The notes: generated from the sequence alone by a model not told the origin. A stretch of 64,000 nucleotides of DNA from G965116155 sp965116155 (GCA_965116155.1 OZ220488.1:558001-622000), one strand, 5' to 3'. Counted from the first letter of the stretch, positions 17,575 through 26,493 are shown. Numbers and translations: made by a program.

Positions 17575-18313
17575 CCAAAACACCTCTTGCTGGAAGCGCA
17601 GCCTGGTGGAGCGCCTTTCGGCGCGCCAGGCAAGCGGAAAGCCGAGAGGTGTTTTGGCTAGTCTATGCAGCTATTTATGGCCCTGCAGGTTAGGTCTAAG
17701 CCCGTACTCGCAAGAGCAATTTATATAAATTGAGGCAAACACTGTCGCCTGCGACCGGGCTTTATTGATCGCAGTGAACTTAGGCGTGACCTAATCTGCC
17801 AGACGATCTTAACGCCATGGACACCTCTTGCTGGAAGCGCAGCCTGGTGGAGCGCCTTTCGGCGCGCCAGGCAAGCGGAAAGCCGAGAGGTGTTTTGGCT
17901 AGTCTATGCAGCCTCTGCAACTGGCATATACTCCGCGCCCTCGGGCTGGTGGCTCTCATATACCGCTAATAACATACGTGTACTACGCCTCGCATATTCC
18001 ACACTGCTGCCAAACAAGCGAGGCCACCAGAATCGGTCGCGGAGTATATGCCAGTTACAATGGCTGATTAGCAAGATGGTGCCAATGGAATGTTTTTGGC
18101 ACCCAGTAATCCCTATGGCCTTGACTGCGTAAGCATAAAAGTGCCAACAAAAATGCTCTCAGCCCTACGCAGTCTAACTGACAGCGCCCTTGGGCGCGGT
18201 CCACCAGGTAGACAAGTGGTCCTGCCTGAGGCATTTTTGTGCACTAGACAGCTAGGGCAGGCCCAAAGGGCCGCACTTGCCGCCGCCTAAGGTTATTTTG
18301 CTAACGCTCTAAT
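17569..18313. repeat. Array of palindromes Z1, W, Z2, V2, X and a half element
   Basis: Z1 at 17569-17663 has a perfect outer stem (GACTAGCCAAAACACCTC and its complement). W follows at 17672-17818 with the stem GGTTAGGTC/GACCTAATC. Z2 (17821-17904) repeats 17581-17671 essentially identically over about 91 bp, including the CTATGCAGC flank. V2 is at 17920-18055, and X at 18127-18253 (GCGTAAGCATAAAAG ... CTAGACAGC). Bases 18256-18313 hold one arm only (TAAGGTTATTTTGCTAACGC), also seen at 63918-63950. There is no coding sequence in these 740 bases. Confidence 0.85.
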
Positions 18314-18778
18314 TTAGGCTTCGCGCATGGCGACGCGCTTTAGTTTGTCTTGAATTTTTGAAATCAGGCAGACCGCCATTTTTTCATGCACTTTGCACAT
18401 TTTAAGCTCGTCGTAGCGGTAGGCTTTTTGGCTAGGTGTCAAAGAACCCATCTCTAGCTCCATTTCGTAATCCAGCTTATTAGCCCTAATCCCCTCAAGC
18501 TCCCGCGTTTGCTGCTTAAACAGCCTGTTTACACGACTGAGCGGCGCCACATCCAACCAGGTGCCTTTGTTTTTATACCAAGAAAGCATACGCACAAAAC
18601 GCGCCCTGTTTTTAGCCAAAGCAAAGCGCGGATGCTGCGACTCTTGAATATCAAAAATATCCTGAAAACTCTGAATAAATTCCAGCTCCCGATCCACCTC
18701 TGCCACAAAGCCAGGCCCGTCTGACACGTTTACACGCACATCCGAACCTCGATCAAAAACTGCACCATCTTCCTTCAT
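18314..18778 (-). CDS. Conserved-looking helical protein, unknown function
   Basis: A 154-residue soluble, charged, mostly helical protein with no signal peptide or recognised motif. GAAGGAAG lies just before the ATG. The stop TAA is followed at once by ATTAGAGCG, the end of a palindromic element, so the gene and element were joined at the stop. Confidence 0.55.
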   Translation of the reverse strand: MKEDGAVFDRGSDVRVNVSDGPGFVAEVDRELEFIQSFQDIFDIQESQHPRFALAKNRARFVRMLSWYKNKGTWLDVAPLSRVNRLFKQQTRELEGIRANKLDYEMELEMGSLTPSQKAYRYDELKMCKVHEKMAVCLISKIQDKLKRVAMREA

Positions 18779-18916
18779 AATCTTCCTTCAAACACACACG
18801 ATACCTATCAGGGTTTTGTCCAAAACTCAATCTCCCACACCCTAAGCACGCCCTAAACACCATATGGAAGCCGCAGCCACAATGCCACGGGGCATCTTAC
18901 CAGAAGCCTACTCAAT

Positions 18917-21900
18917 ATGTACGATAGCTGTATGCTTTTTACACTGCCGTTATATGGGCCAAAGCCCCACAGGGCTGTGCTTTTTTGTGGCTACCTATTG
19001 CTCGTAGCCGTTGCCCTTTTTATCGCCCCTTATAGCCTCGCTAGCCCCTTTGCTGGCCATCCCCCCTATCAAATATACGAGGGGGATAGCAACCAAGAGC
19101 CCGCGCCTGCGTATAAGCTACTTTTTACAAAAGACCACAAGCCCTCACAGCACACCCTTACTGCAATCGAGCAGATTTTAGATTTTTACGAACACGAATT
19201 CGGCTGGAGGCTCGATACCTCGCCGGCGCTTATTTTAAGCTCTCTTAACCACCAAAAATCTAACGCTTATGCTACCACCCGCCCTACCCTTTTAGGGGCC
19301 TTTTTTGCCGGTGCAGCGCACAATATTGATTATATGAGCACAAGCTCATGGCTTTACCTATTGCTGGTGCACGAAATCGCACACATCTACCAGCTAAATC
19401 TCAAATCCAGCAAGGTGTCGCGGGTTTTGTTTCGCTATTTTGGCGCAAACCCTCTAGGGCTCTTGCCCCTAATAGAGCCCAATGCCTCCATGCCAAAATG
19501 GCTACTAGAAGGCAATGCCACCTACCATGAGTCACGCTTTGGCATTGGTGGGCGCCTGCATAGTGGGCACACACGTGCCGTAGTATACAGCTTGGTGGCG
19601 AACCAAAGCCTAAGCTTGCAGCGCCTTATGAATACGCATAGAGAGTTCCCTTTTGTGCAAGAAAAATACCTGCTAGGCGCCATGTTTTTTAAATACTTGG
19701 CCGATGTTTTTGGCAGCCCTAAGGCACACGGAGTGTTTAAAGAATATTCAAAGCATATTTTTTACCCTTATAGGTTAGGAGGAGTGTTTAAAAAAACCTT
19801 TGGCCTGAGTCTAAAAAGCATATGGGCCAATTTTTTAAAACAAACCATGCCCTTAGCATTAAAACAAAAACAAGCCACCACTTTAAAGCCTGTTGCGCGC
19901 TCTATAAACAGCGCTCGCATGCAAAAGCACAAAAACGAGGTCTTGTTTTTATCGCAAGCTAACTTGCGCGCACCTTTTTTACTAAATAGATTTAATATTG
20001 AGACCCAAACAAATACTAAAACTCCTAGCTCTTTGCCTGTGGGTAAAGTGTTTCGTTATAAAAACACATTCCTAGCAGCCTCAAACCAATATGTTGGTGT
20101 TAACAAAAAAGCCTTTGGCCTTTTTGGTAAAAAGGCTGCACCAAAACAATTTTTAAACAAATTCGTATACGACCACAACGGCACTGCAACGGCTTACTCA
20201 GATGTCTCTAAAGCCCTTACTCAACCCGCACTATATGTTATGCAAAACGCACACGCACAGCCCTTTGGCACCAACCACTCTAGCGCCATTTTAAATCAGC
20301 AGAATGAACCCATTTTTTTTAGACAACAAGGTTTAAAGAGGTTTTTGCATGTAGGCAACAAGGCCGTATGGAGCTTCAAGGGCTTTTATGCTTTTCCGGT
20401 AGACTGCACTAAAGAGTACATTTATTTTATTGCCAGCACCCCTTATGGCAGTGGGCTTTTTGCTTTTAACCTGCAGCGCTCCCATACGCTAAGGGTTATG
20501 GAGTCGGACTTAATTGTAGACGCCAAGCACTTAGGGGGAGAGCAATTTTTAATAAACGAAGTAGGCCCCTCGGGCTACAATTATTATGTTGCAAGGGCTT
20601 CTAAGCAAAAAAAACTGCAAGAGCCTTATTTTTATAAAGACATCCCCATAGCGCAGCCGCTGCATAAAACACTTGCCCAAGAGCCTAAAGGTGCGCCTAA
20701 AAAACCGCCTGCTGCAATCTCCCAAGGTGCAACTCCCGATATAGCCGAGCCCACGACGCCCCCTCTTAAGACTCGCCCTTATAAGGCGCGTGAGCATTTG
20801 CGTTTTATGACTACTGCACGCATAAAGTCTCATCCTAACAGTGAGTGGCGCAACACTGCAGATCAACTGCTTGGCCCTTTGCAACTTGTGGGAGGAGCCG
20901 AAATAGCGCTTAGATCTTTGGATGGCTTTATTGTGGGTGCGCAGGTAAATTCCAGCGATCCTTTGGAGTACCAAAAGCTGCAGCTCTGGGGCTCGTTTTA
21001 CAAATGGAAGAAAGAGCACGAAACACATGCGCACTTTAGTACAACTTGGAACCCTTACAACACCTATTTCCGCTTAGGGGGCTCCTGGAAAAAAGGGCGC
21101 ACTATGGCACAGCCTATAAATGGAGGCGCTGCAGCAGAGCCTAAGCAAAGCCCGCCCAGCGAAGCCCGTGGTAGCTTGCAAAACTACCAGCAGTGGGGGC
21201 TGCAGTTTTCTGTATCAAGGCCTTTATGGCAATGGCCACAAGGGGGCATAGTTGCAAGCCTAGGCCTTAACTGGTACACAGCTCCACCTGACAGCATATG
21301 GGACTACGAGCTGAACAAAACCCACCTCACTTATAGTTGGCAGGCTTACTCTCGGCCTATAAGTGGCCAGATCTTGCCATGGAGGTCGCGAGGCAGCACC
21401 ATACTGGCACGCGTCTGGCACTATTGGCCTACCCTCCACCAAAAGGAGCACGAAGGCGTGTCGCAGTTTGCTTTTAGAAAAAATTTTAGCTTGGGGTTTT
21501 TGGATTTTGGATCTGTGTGGCTGGATTTTTTGCAAAGCACTCCCGACCAGCTTTATGCTGGTATTAAGTCCATTGCACCCTCTAAAGCTGCGGCTCAAGA
21601 GCCACAAAGCGCTACACATAAGCTTTACAGTTATAGTATGTGCAAAAAGTGCGACACTGCTTATAACAACTTAATGCGTGTGGGTGTGGAGATAGGGCGC
21701 AGTTTTGAAACTGCATGGTATAGCGCAAGTTTTCCGATTTCAGTGCGGCAGCAGGCTGTATCAATAGGCACGCAGAGTTTTAGAGGCAGCACTACCGAGA
21801 AATGGCCTGGGAGCAATCTTCTAACCGAAGTGGTACTTAAGCACCACATAGAGCTACTTTGGGGTTTTAAGTCGCCATTTAGTATTTATTCTTTTTACGC

Positions 21901-21958
21901 CTTTAATTTAAATGAAAAAAGCCACACCACGGGCACTGTGGCAAGTGTGTCTTTTTGA
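18917..21958 (+). CDS. Gluzincin-type metalloprotease fused to propeller and outer-membrane barrel
   Basis: A 1013-residue protein. The signal peptide occupies about 20-42 (ending SLAS). At about 150-205 lies a zinc-protease core: HEIAH (HExxH) and, about 45 residues later, LLEGNATYHESRFG carrying the third ligand Glu, as in peptidase MA-like gluzincins. The middle (~330-580) is repetitive and beta-rich, compatible with a propeller. The C-terminal third has alternating aromatic strands and ends SVSF, like an outer-membrane barrel. An outer-membrane protease acting at the cell surface is inference. The next gene starts within a few bases of the stop. Confidence 0.7.
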   Translation: MYDSCMLFTLPLYGPKPHRAVLFCGYLLLVAVALFIAPYSLASPFAGHPPYQIYEGDSNQEPAPAYKLLFTKDHKPSQHTLTAIEQILDFYEHEFGWRLDTSPALILSSLNHQKSNAYATTRPTLLGAFFAGAAHNIDYMSTSSWLYLLLVHEIAHIYQLNLKSSKVSRVLFRYFGANPLGLLPLIEPNASMPKWLLEGNATYHESRFGIGGRLHSGHTRAVVYSLVANQSLSLQRLMNTHREFPFVQEKYLLGAMFFKYLADVFGSPKAHGVFKEYSKHIFYPYRLGGVFKKTFGLSLKSIWANFLKQTMPLALKQKQATTLKPVARSINSARMQKHKNEVLFLSQANLRAPFLLNRFNIETQTNTKTPSSLPVGKVFRYKNTFLAASNQYVGVNKKAFGLFGKKAAPKQFLNKFVYDHNGTATAYSDVSKALTQPALYVMQNAHAQPFGTNHSSAILNQQNEPIFFRQQGLKRFLHVGNKAVWSFKGFYAFPVDCTKEYIYFIASTPYGSGLFAFNLQRSHTLRVMESDLIVDAKHLGGEQFLINEVGPSGYNYYVARASKQKKLQEPYFYKDIPIAQPLHKTLAQEPKGAPKKPPAAISQGATPDIAEPTTPPLKTRPYKAREHLRFMTTARIKSHPNSEWRNTADQLLGPLQLVGGAEIALRSLDGFIVGAQVNSSDPLEYQKLQLWGSFYKWKKEHETHAHFSTTWNPYNTYFRLGGSWKKGRTMAQPINGGAAAEPKQSPPSEARGSLQNYQQWGLQFSVSRPLWQWPQGGIVASLGLNWYTAPPDSIWDYELNKTHLTYSWQAYSRPISGQILPWRSRGSTILARVWHYWPTLHQKEHEGVSQFAFRKNFSLGFLDFGSVWLDFLQSTPDQLYAGIKSIAPSKAAAQEPQSATHKLYSYSMCKKCDTAYNNLMRVGVEIGRSFETAWYSASFPISVRQQAVSIGTQSFRGSTTEKWPGSNLLTEVVLKHHIELLWGFKSPFSIYSFYAFNLNEKSHTTGTVASVSF

Positions 21959-21963
21959 TTAGT

Positions 21964-22635
21964 ATGCAATTTATGAGGGCTTTTTGTATTTGTTATGAGG
22001 CTTTTTCTAAGTTGCCTCATAAGGCCTATAGTAGCCTTAGTTTTTGGGTGCCTTTTGTGGGGTTTTTGTTTTTGGGGCTGATAAGTTTTTCTAGCTCGGG
22101 TTTGTTTTGGGGTATTAAGTGGATTTTAGGGGGCGTGTGGGGTTTAGGGGCATTGCTGGATCTTTTAGGGGGCGTGTTTTCTTTGGGGTTTTATTTTTTT
22201 TATTCTATTTGTGCCATTTTGGTTATGCCCTTTTATATGCTGCTTGCAGAAAGAGTGCTTAAAAATATGGGCGCACTACCTAATACAAAGCGAGGGCTGG
22301 TATTTCAGGTGCGTATGCTGTGGGTGGGCATGGTTAAGATGTTTTTTTTGCTGACTGTAGGTTTAGTGCTTTGGGTTTTAAGCCTAGCGCCTCATGCACA
22401 GCTGCTGTGTGGGTTTTTGGGATTTGTTGTCATGGCCTTTGATATGTGTGATTACTCTTTTGAAGCTTTGGGCTATAGTTTTAAAAAGCGTTTGGATTTT
22501 TGGGGGCAAAATTTTGTAGAGTTTTTGGGCTTGGGTTTGTTTTTGGGCCTATGTAGCCTTGTGCCAGTTATAAGTTTTATCTCTTGGCCTATTACCCTTG
22601 TCGCCAGCGCCTACTATGTCGCCAAGCGATCTTAA
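21964..22635 (+). CDS. EI24/CysZ-like membrane protein
   Basis: About 223 residues with at least four to five hydrophobic membrane segments and the layout of the EI24 domain family, which includes the CysZ sulfate permease: a long N-terminal hydrophobic pair, a short amphipathic stretch and a C-terminal pair (LVPVISFISWPITLVASAYY). The substrate is unknown. It follows the metalloprotease gene directly; ATG 21964 is preferred to a TTG at 21955 that overlaps the previous stop. Confidence 0.55.
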   Translation: MQFMRAFCICYEAFSKLPHKAYSSLSFWVPFVGFLFLGLISFSSSGLFWGIKWILGGVWGLGALLDLLGGVFSLGFYFFYSICAILVMPFYMLLAERVLKNMGALPNTKRGLVFQVRMLWVGMVKMFFLLTVGLVLWVLSLAPHAQLLCGFLGFVVMAFDMCDYSFEALGYSFKKRLDFWGQNFVEFLGLGLFLGLCSLVPVISFISWPITLVASAYYVAKRS

Positions 22636-22640
22636 ACAAA

Positions 22641-22757
22641 TTAGAGCGCCAGCAAAAATGGCCTCAGCCCTACGCAGTCCATCTGATAGCGCCGCGATAA
22701 GTGGGGCATCAGATGGACCAGTGGTCCTGCCTGAAGCATTTTTGTGCGCTAGACAGC
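22641..22757. repeat. Class X palindrome, hybrid end
   Basis: The left end reads TTAGAGCGCCAGCAAAAATG, a hybrid of the Y terminus (TTAGAGCGC) and the X stem (CCAGCAAAAATG). The right end is CATTTTTGTGCGCTAGACAGC. The apical stem CATCTGAT/ATCAGATG differs from sister copies. It follows the stop of the EI24-like gene. Confidence 0.85.
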
Positions 22758-22854
22758 ATTCACCTAAAGCACCAAAAACTCTGCAAAAACAGAACCCACA
22801 ATGTCAACAAATTTAACAATAATTACAAGCGCTTAGATAATACTTCAGCGTCAA

Positions 22855-23388
22855 CTACACAGCAGTGATAGCGCAGGTTGCAGGTAATATGCGCAGATAC
22901 CATCCGTTTTCATTAAAGGGCACACCATGAGAGCTGCTACGCAGCACCACTGACTGCAGCTCCTCTTGCAGCACAGGTTCTGCAAGGCATTGGCCTTGGG
23001 TGAGTGTTCCTGTGACAATATCTTGGGCCACAAAGTCAAGCTTCCCTTCTTTAAGGCTAAGCTTTTGAAAGGTTGTGCAGTACAAATGCCCAACACCCTT
23101 ACCCATGCCATACACCGCAACCCCTGCCAGAGCACCAGTAGGCCAGGCTCGCGCGCCTATGCTGCCGACCACTCCCTCAGAGCCCCAGCGCGGCAAGTGG
23201 AGAATAAAATACATGCCCATAACGGTTGCAAGGCCAGCAAATAAGCCTGCGCCTATCGAAAAACCACTTGCTCTGTCTAAACACGCTTCACGCGCTCCTA
23301 CTGGCACACCGGACTCCCCTGCAGTTGCCTGCGCAAGTGTAGCGCCGCTTAAGCACAAAGTTAAAACAACACACAAAAGTTTTTTCAT
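22855..23388 (-). CDS. Secreted small protein with a Gly/Ala-rich membrane segment, unknown
   Basis: A 177-residue product. AGGAGG lies 7 bases before the ATG. The signal peptide covers 1-19 (ending TLAQA). A Gly-rich hydrophobic stretch at about 43-95 (GAGLFAGLATVMGMYF, GALAGVAVYGMGKGVG) could be one or two membrane helices. Four cysteines lie outside the signal peptide. No family recognised. Confidence 0.6.
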   Translation of the reverse strand: MKKLLCVVLTLCLSGATLAQATAGESGVPVGAREACLDRASGFSIGAGLFAGLATVMGMYFILHLPRWGSEGVVGSIGARAWPTGALAGVAVYGMGKGVGHLYCTTFQKLSLKEGKLDFVAQDIVTGTLTQGQCLAEPVLQEELQSVVLRSSSHGVPFNENGWYLRILPATCAITAV

Positions 23389-23469
23389 CTACCATCCTCC
23401 TTAAGACCAGTACAGGTAACAAACAGGCATACAAAAACACCCGAACACAACCTATAGCAGAAAAAAAGA

Positions 23470-23680
23470 AAGCGCAGCAAGTTATACCGCGCCGCTGCTT
23501 TTGTCCCAGAAATGACGGCGTGGCCCAGAACATGTGTCTGGCGCTCTAGTGCTTACGCCCAATTAAAGCGCTAGTAAAAACTCTTTAAGCAGCCAGTGCA
23601 GTCCTCTTGGCCCTCGCAAAGGGCAGCTAAGGGGACGAAACGAAAGCCTTAAAGAGTTTTTACGACCTATACGGCTTACG
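23470..23680. repeat. Class Y palindrome and a degraded partner
   Basis: A decayed half element (CCGCTGCTTTTGTCCCAGAA) at about 23490-23560 is followed by a full class Y copy at 23563-23675 with stem TAAAAACTCTTTAA/TTAAAGAGTTTTTA and the internal box GCAGTCC/GGACGAAACG. Its terminal GCTTACGC supplies the last codon and TAA stop of the adjacent helix-turn-helix gene. Confidence 0.8.
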
Positions 23681-23987
23681 CATTTTTCCTGACTTTATAT
23701 TCTGCCTCTGGATGAATTTTTACAAGAAGACTCAAAAGGCGATCTGTAGAAAACTCTGCAATCCTATGTCTTAAAATTTTACTCGTCTTGGCTCTATCAA
23801 TACCCAAAATTTCAGCTAAATCCGCTCCAGTAAGCCCATGGGCTTGCTTGTATTTTACAAATTCTTGCTGCACTTCAAATCGAAACCTCTCAAGAGCACT
23901 GGCATTGGGAGAAAGAGACAAAGTCCCCTCTGTGTGTTCAAGATTTTTAACAATTTTTTTAATTTTTTCTTTGCTCGGAAAACCCAT
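23676..23987 (-). CDS. XRE-family antitoxin-like regulator
   Basis: A 103-residue protein with a Cro/C1-type helix-turn-helix at about 45-95 (LTGADLAEILGIDRAKTSKI). It starts 6 bases after the stop of the gene above, the toxin-first order of HigBA-type modules, and would neutralise the toxin and repress the operon. The last codon and stop (GCG TAA GC) come from the palindromic element downstream. Confidence 0.7.
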   Translation of the reverse strand: MGFPSKEKIKKIVKNLEHTEGTLSLSPNASALERFRFEVQQEFVKYKQAHGLTGADLAEILGIDRAKTSKILRHRIAEFSTDRLLSLLVKIHPEAEYKVRKNA

Positions 23988-23993
23988 TCTATT

Positions 23994-24287
23994 TTATTTC
24001 CTCCTATATGCATTAACAGCACCTACATAAGCGCATTGGCCCTCTAATAACCAAATCAGTTTATATGTTTTGCCCTCTAGCTCAATGTGATCATTAACAA
24101 AATAGCTAAATTTTCCCTCAACAGCATCAGGTTCAAAGCTTTTAAAATTCAAAGTGCCAATAAGCTTTATGATGACTTCATCTGTTATTACGCCTTTATG
24201 CTTGCCTTCATAGTGGTCGCTAATTTTAATTTCCATGATCCTTATGCCATTAATAACCATATCCGCTTTGTAAGATCGAAAATCCAC
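23994..24287 (-). CDS. Putative toxin of a toxin-antitoxin pair
   Basis: A 97-residue protein. SDHYEGKH near residue 23 and the C-terminal YKLIWLLEGQCAYVGAVNAY resemble small toxins encoded upstream of XRE antitoxins; I cannot name the family. The GTG start sits 6 bases after a good -10 box, so the transcript may be leaderless. A downstream ATG (MVINGIRIMEIK) is an alternative. Confidence 0.55.
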   Translation of the reverse strand: MDFRSYKADMVINGIRIMEIKISDHYEGKHKGVITDEVIIKLIGTLNFKSFEPDAVEGKFSYFVNDHIELEGKTYKLIWLLEGQCAYVGAVNAYRRK

Positions 24288-24293
24288 TAGGTC

Positions 24294-24322
24294 AGTATAT
24301 GCTATATTGCCAAATTTGGCAA
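24294..24322 (-). promoter_or_regulatory. Toxin-antitoxin promoter with palindromic operator
   Basis: On the minus strand TTGCCA (24317-24322), a 17-base spacer and TATACT (24294-24299) form a near-consensus sigma-70 promoter. A perfect 16-base palindrome, TTGCCAAATTTGGCAA (24307-24322), covers the -35 box and is a natural operator for the XRE antitoxin. Confidence 0.65.
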
Positions 24323-24339
24323 CACAGTTGCCTCACTTG

Positions 24340-24764
24340 TTCTGGCGCGCAATGCACGGGGCTTTGACGAGAATCTGGCCGCTGCGGGCCTACGGCCCTT
24401 CTGTCTAGCCCGCCCCGAGCATTTGAGGCTGCCGTTTGCCCTCTTGGCTAACGCCTCTTGCAGAGGCTGCCAAGGAACTGCACTTGAGCTCAAGGTGGTC
24501 CATAACGTTAAGACAATCTGGCAGGTCAGGTCACGCCTGGGTTTATATCGACCAATAAGTTCCGGGCGCAGGCGGCATTATTTACCTTAACTTACACAAA
24601 TCGCACTTGCGAGTACGGGCTTAGACCTAACCTGCAGGGCCATAGATGCCTTATAGGCCGGAAAATAAAATTAAGCCTGTCGTTTGTACCCAGGGCTGTT
24701 GCTTCTTTCAGAAGCTGCCCTTGGGACTGCACTATTGCTTAATTTTATTTTCCTAGCGCTCTAA
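24340..24764. repeat. Composite of two W-type hairpins and an inverted class Y element
   Basis: A W fragment at about 24345-24410 (GCACGGGGCTTTGACG), then a Z-like fragment, then a long W hairpin at 24503-24647 (arms AGGTCAGGTC/GACCTAACCT), then class Y in reverse at 24648-24764 (CCTTATAGGCC ... CTAGCGCTCTAA). The Y stem GAAAATAAAATTAAGC pairs with GCTTAATTTTATTTTC, and the internal box GGGACTGCAC faces GTCGTTTGTACCC. The last bases supply the stop of the next gene. Confidence 0.8.
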
Positions 24765-25258
24765 TTTATACAATAACTTTTAAGCGGTTTTTTGGAGCCC
24801 TTATTGGAGGTGGACCATTTTTTTGGGGGCTGGCTTTTTTGCCACAACAAAACTAGCTCACAAAACAAATGCTGATCAGAGGCACTCAGCCAAGCCGTAT
24901 TTTGGTGTATATTTTCAAACAACCTTAAGCTTTGATACAAAAAAGCCTCAAAGGCCTTAATTTTGCCTAAGTGCGTAACACACCCTGAGCCCGCTATGGT
25001 AGCGTCCTCTAAAAAGCTACGCAAATTTTTAAAAAAGCTATAACATCCACCAGGACTGGGATTTTTTTTACAAATATCCAGCAGCACGCGCGCACGAGAC
25101 TGCCGCTCCCCTTTAGCACGAAACAAAAAACCCATTTGACTTTTTTGAAACTGCACCCGCTGCAAATCGCACTTATGATGCGGCGGATTTAATACAAAAA
25201 TCCCTCCAGCACCCAAAACCAAAAGCACCAGCGCTCCCAATAGGCCCAAGTTTTTCAT
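24761..25258 (-). CDS. Small exported or anchored protein, unknown function
   Basis: A 165-residue product with an N-terminal hydrophobic segment (3-24: LGLLGALVLLVLGAGGIFVL), probably an anchor or uncleaved signal, and seven cysteines in the remainder, suggesting disulfides. No motif recognised. The last codons read SYCIN then TAG, the stop being part of the element terminus AATTAGAGCGCTAG. Confidence 0.55.
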   Translation of the reverse strand: MKNLGLLGALVLLVLGAGGIFVLNPPHHKCDLQRVQFQKSQMGFLFRAKGERQSRARVLLDICKKNPSPGGCYSFFKNLRSFLEDATIAGSGCVTHLGKIKAFEAFLYQSLRLFENIHQNTAWLSASDQHLFCELVLLWQKSQPPKKWSTSNKGSKKPLKSYCIN

Positions 25259-25279
25259 ATTCCCAATATCCCAAAAAAC

Positions 25280-25316
25280 ACCAAAAGCCCTCGCTTATGC
25301 GTATGCGCTAGAGGGC
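25280..25316 (-). terminator. Intrinsic terminator on the minus strand
   Basis: On the minus strand GCCCTC...GAGGGC closes a hairpin followed by TTTTGGTGTTTTTT. It lies directly after the nucleotidyltransferase remnant. Confidence 0.6.
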
Positions 25317-25334
25317 CAAAGCGTCACAAACACA

Positions 25335-25650
25335 CTACAACCCTCTAGCATTTAAAAAGACTTTTTTAAACAAATGCAATATCTCACTGTGCTCGATTTT
25401 CTGTTTGCAAGCCTCTTTTATTATATCTGACGTTAGCTCTTTTTCTAATTGATTAACAAAGTTGTTAAAATCATTTTTAATAGATTCGCTCAGTAAACAT
25501 ACATCCGTATCACTTAAAAAAGAAACAGCTAAATTTATAATGTCGCTTCTGTGCTTTTTCCATTTTTTTGAATCTTCACCTCTCGATTTAATATCTAGGT
25601 ACGCTTTTGCCTTAAACACAATAAGTGCGTCTGGATTAAGAGCAGACAGG
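25335..25650 (-). pseudogene. 5'-truncated gene with a nucleotidyltransferase-like C-terminal end
   Basis: The reading frame stays open upstream of the first ATG (25619) through LNPDALIVFKAKAYLDIK, a phrase typical of the C-terminal part of AbiEii-like nucleotidyltransferases and related defence or toxin proteins. It is cut off at about 25650 by a half palindromic element. Only about 105 codons remain, without the catalytic domain, so it should be inactive. The family assignment rests on that one motif. Confidence 0.45.
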
Positions 25651-25706
25651 CCCGGCGCTGCTCTTGCGCCGCCGCTTTATCCCAGAATTTTGGGCTAGCG
25701 CTCTAA
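25651..25706. repeat. Half class Y element
   Basis: One arm only: CGCCGCCGCTTTATCCCAG followed by AATTTTGGGCTAGCGCTCTAA. Its outer end faces the PP2C stop; its inner end is joined to the truncated gene, so the missing arm and the gene's 5' end were probably lost together. Confidence 0.75.
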
Positions 25707-25713
25707 TATTGCC

Positions 25714-26493
25714 TTAATAATCCACCACAATGACGGTGGTATTGTCATGGCCTCCGGCTTGCTCGCTTGCATCTAAGCACAAGCGTATGGCTTCTTCTGG
25801 ATGCGGAGTGTTTTGAATAATGTCCTCAATAACCTGCTCTTTAACATAGCCATTTAACCCATCAGAACATAACAAAAACCTCTCTCCCCCGCACAGCTTG
25901 CGGCACATAACATCACACAGCACCTCCTCTCCATAACCCACACTGCGCGTAATAACATTGTGGTTCTCCCAGCCCGGAAACGTACTCTCCTCCTCCCTGC
26001 CCCCAGAAGCCGCAAACATTTCGTTAGCAAAATTATGATCTATCGTCAGGCAAGTAAAATCCCTGCCAGCAGTTCGCAAATATGCCCTAGAATCCCCCAC
26101 ATACGCCACGTATGCCCAAGGGTAATCCACGTACAGGCTCACTAAAGTTGTGCCCATATTTTGCAACCGCTCAGGGTCCTTTTGCGCCTCTTGATACACC
26201 GCGCGCGACGTAGCGCTAATAGACCTCCTTAGCACCCCCTCGACCGCGCCAATACGCCCTCCGCCACCACCCTCATCGACAGAGGCTTTTAACTCTTCAA
26301 AAAAAATCCGCGCAAACACATCACACGCCAAGTGCGATGCAACATCGCCCCCTTTATGCCCGCCCATACCATCAGCTACAATAAACAGCCCCGTGTCCGA
26401 ACAGATCTTATACGCATCTTCATTGCGCTTGCGATTGCCCTTGACACTGCCTCCTGCTGCAACAACACCCGCTTTGTTCTCATTACTAGCCAT
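25714..26493 (-). CDS. PP2C-type Ser/Thr protein phosphatase
   Basis: About 259 residues with the full set of PPM/PP2C motifs: RKRNEDAY, DGMGGHKGGDVAS, GDSRAYL, DHNFANE, CSDGLNGYV and GGHDNTTVIVV, which provide the aspartates binding two Mn/Mg ions. It removes phosphate from Ser/Thr in cytosolic proteins, opposing Hanks-type kinases; no kinase gene is in this window. ATG 26493 is preferred to the TTG three bases upstream because AGGGG lies seven bases before it. Confidence 0.92.
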   Translation of the reverse strand: MASNENKAGVVAAGGSVKGNRKRNEDAYKICSDTGLFIVADGMGGHKGGDVASHLACDVFARIFFEELKASVDEGGGGGRIGAVEGVLRRSISATSRAVYQEAQKDPERLQNMGTTLVSLYVDYPWAYVAYVGDSRAYLRTAGRDFTCLTIDHNFANEMFAASGGREEESTFPGWENHNVITRSVGYGEEVLCDVMCRKLCGGERFLLCSDGLNGYVKEQVIEDIIQNTPHPEEAIRLCLDASEQAGGHDNTTVIVVDY

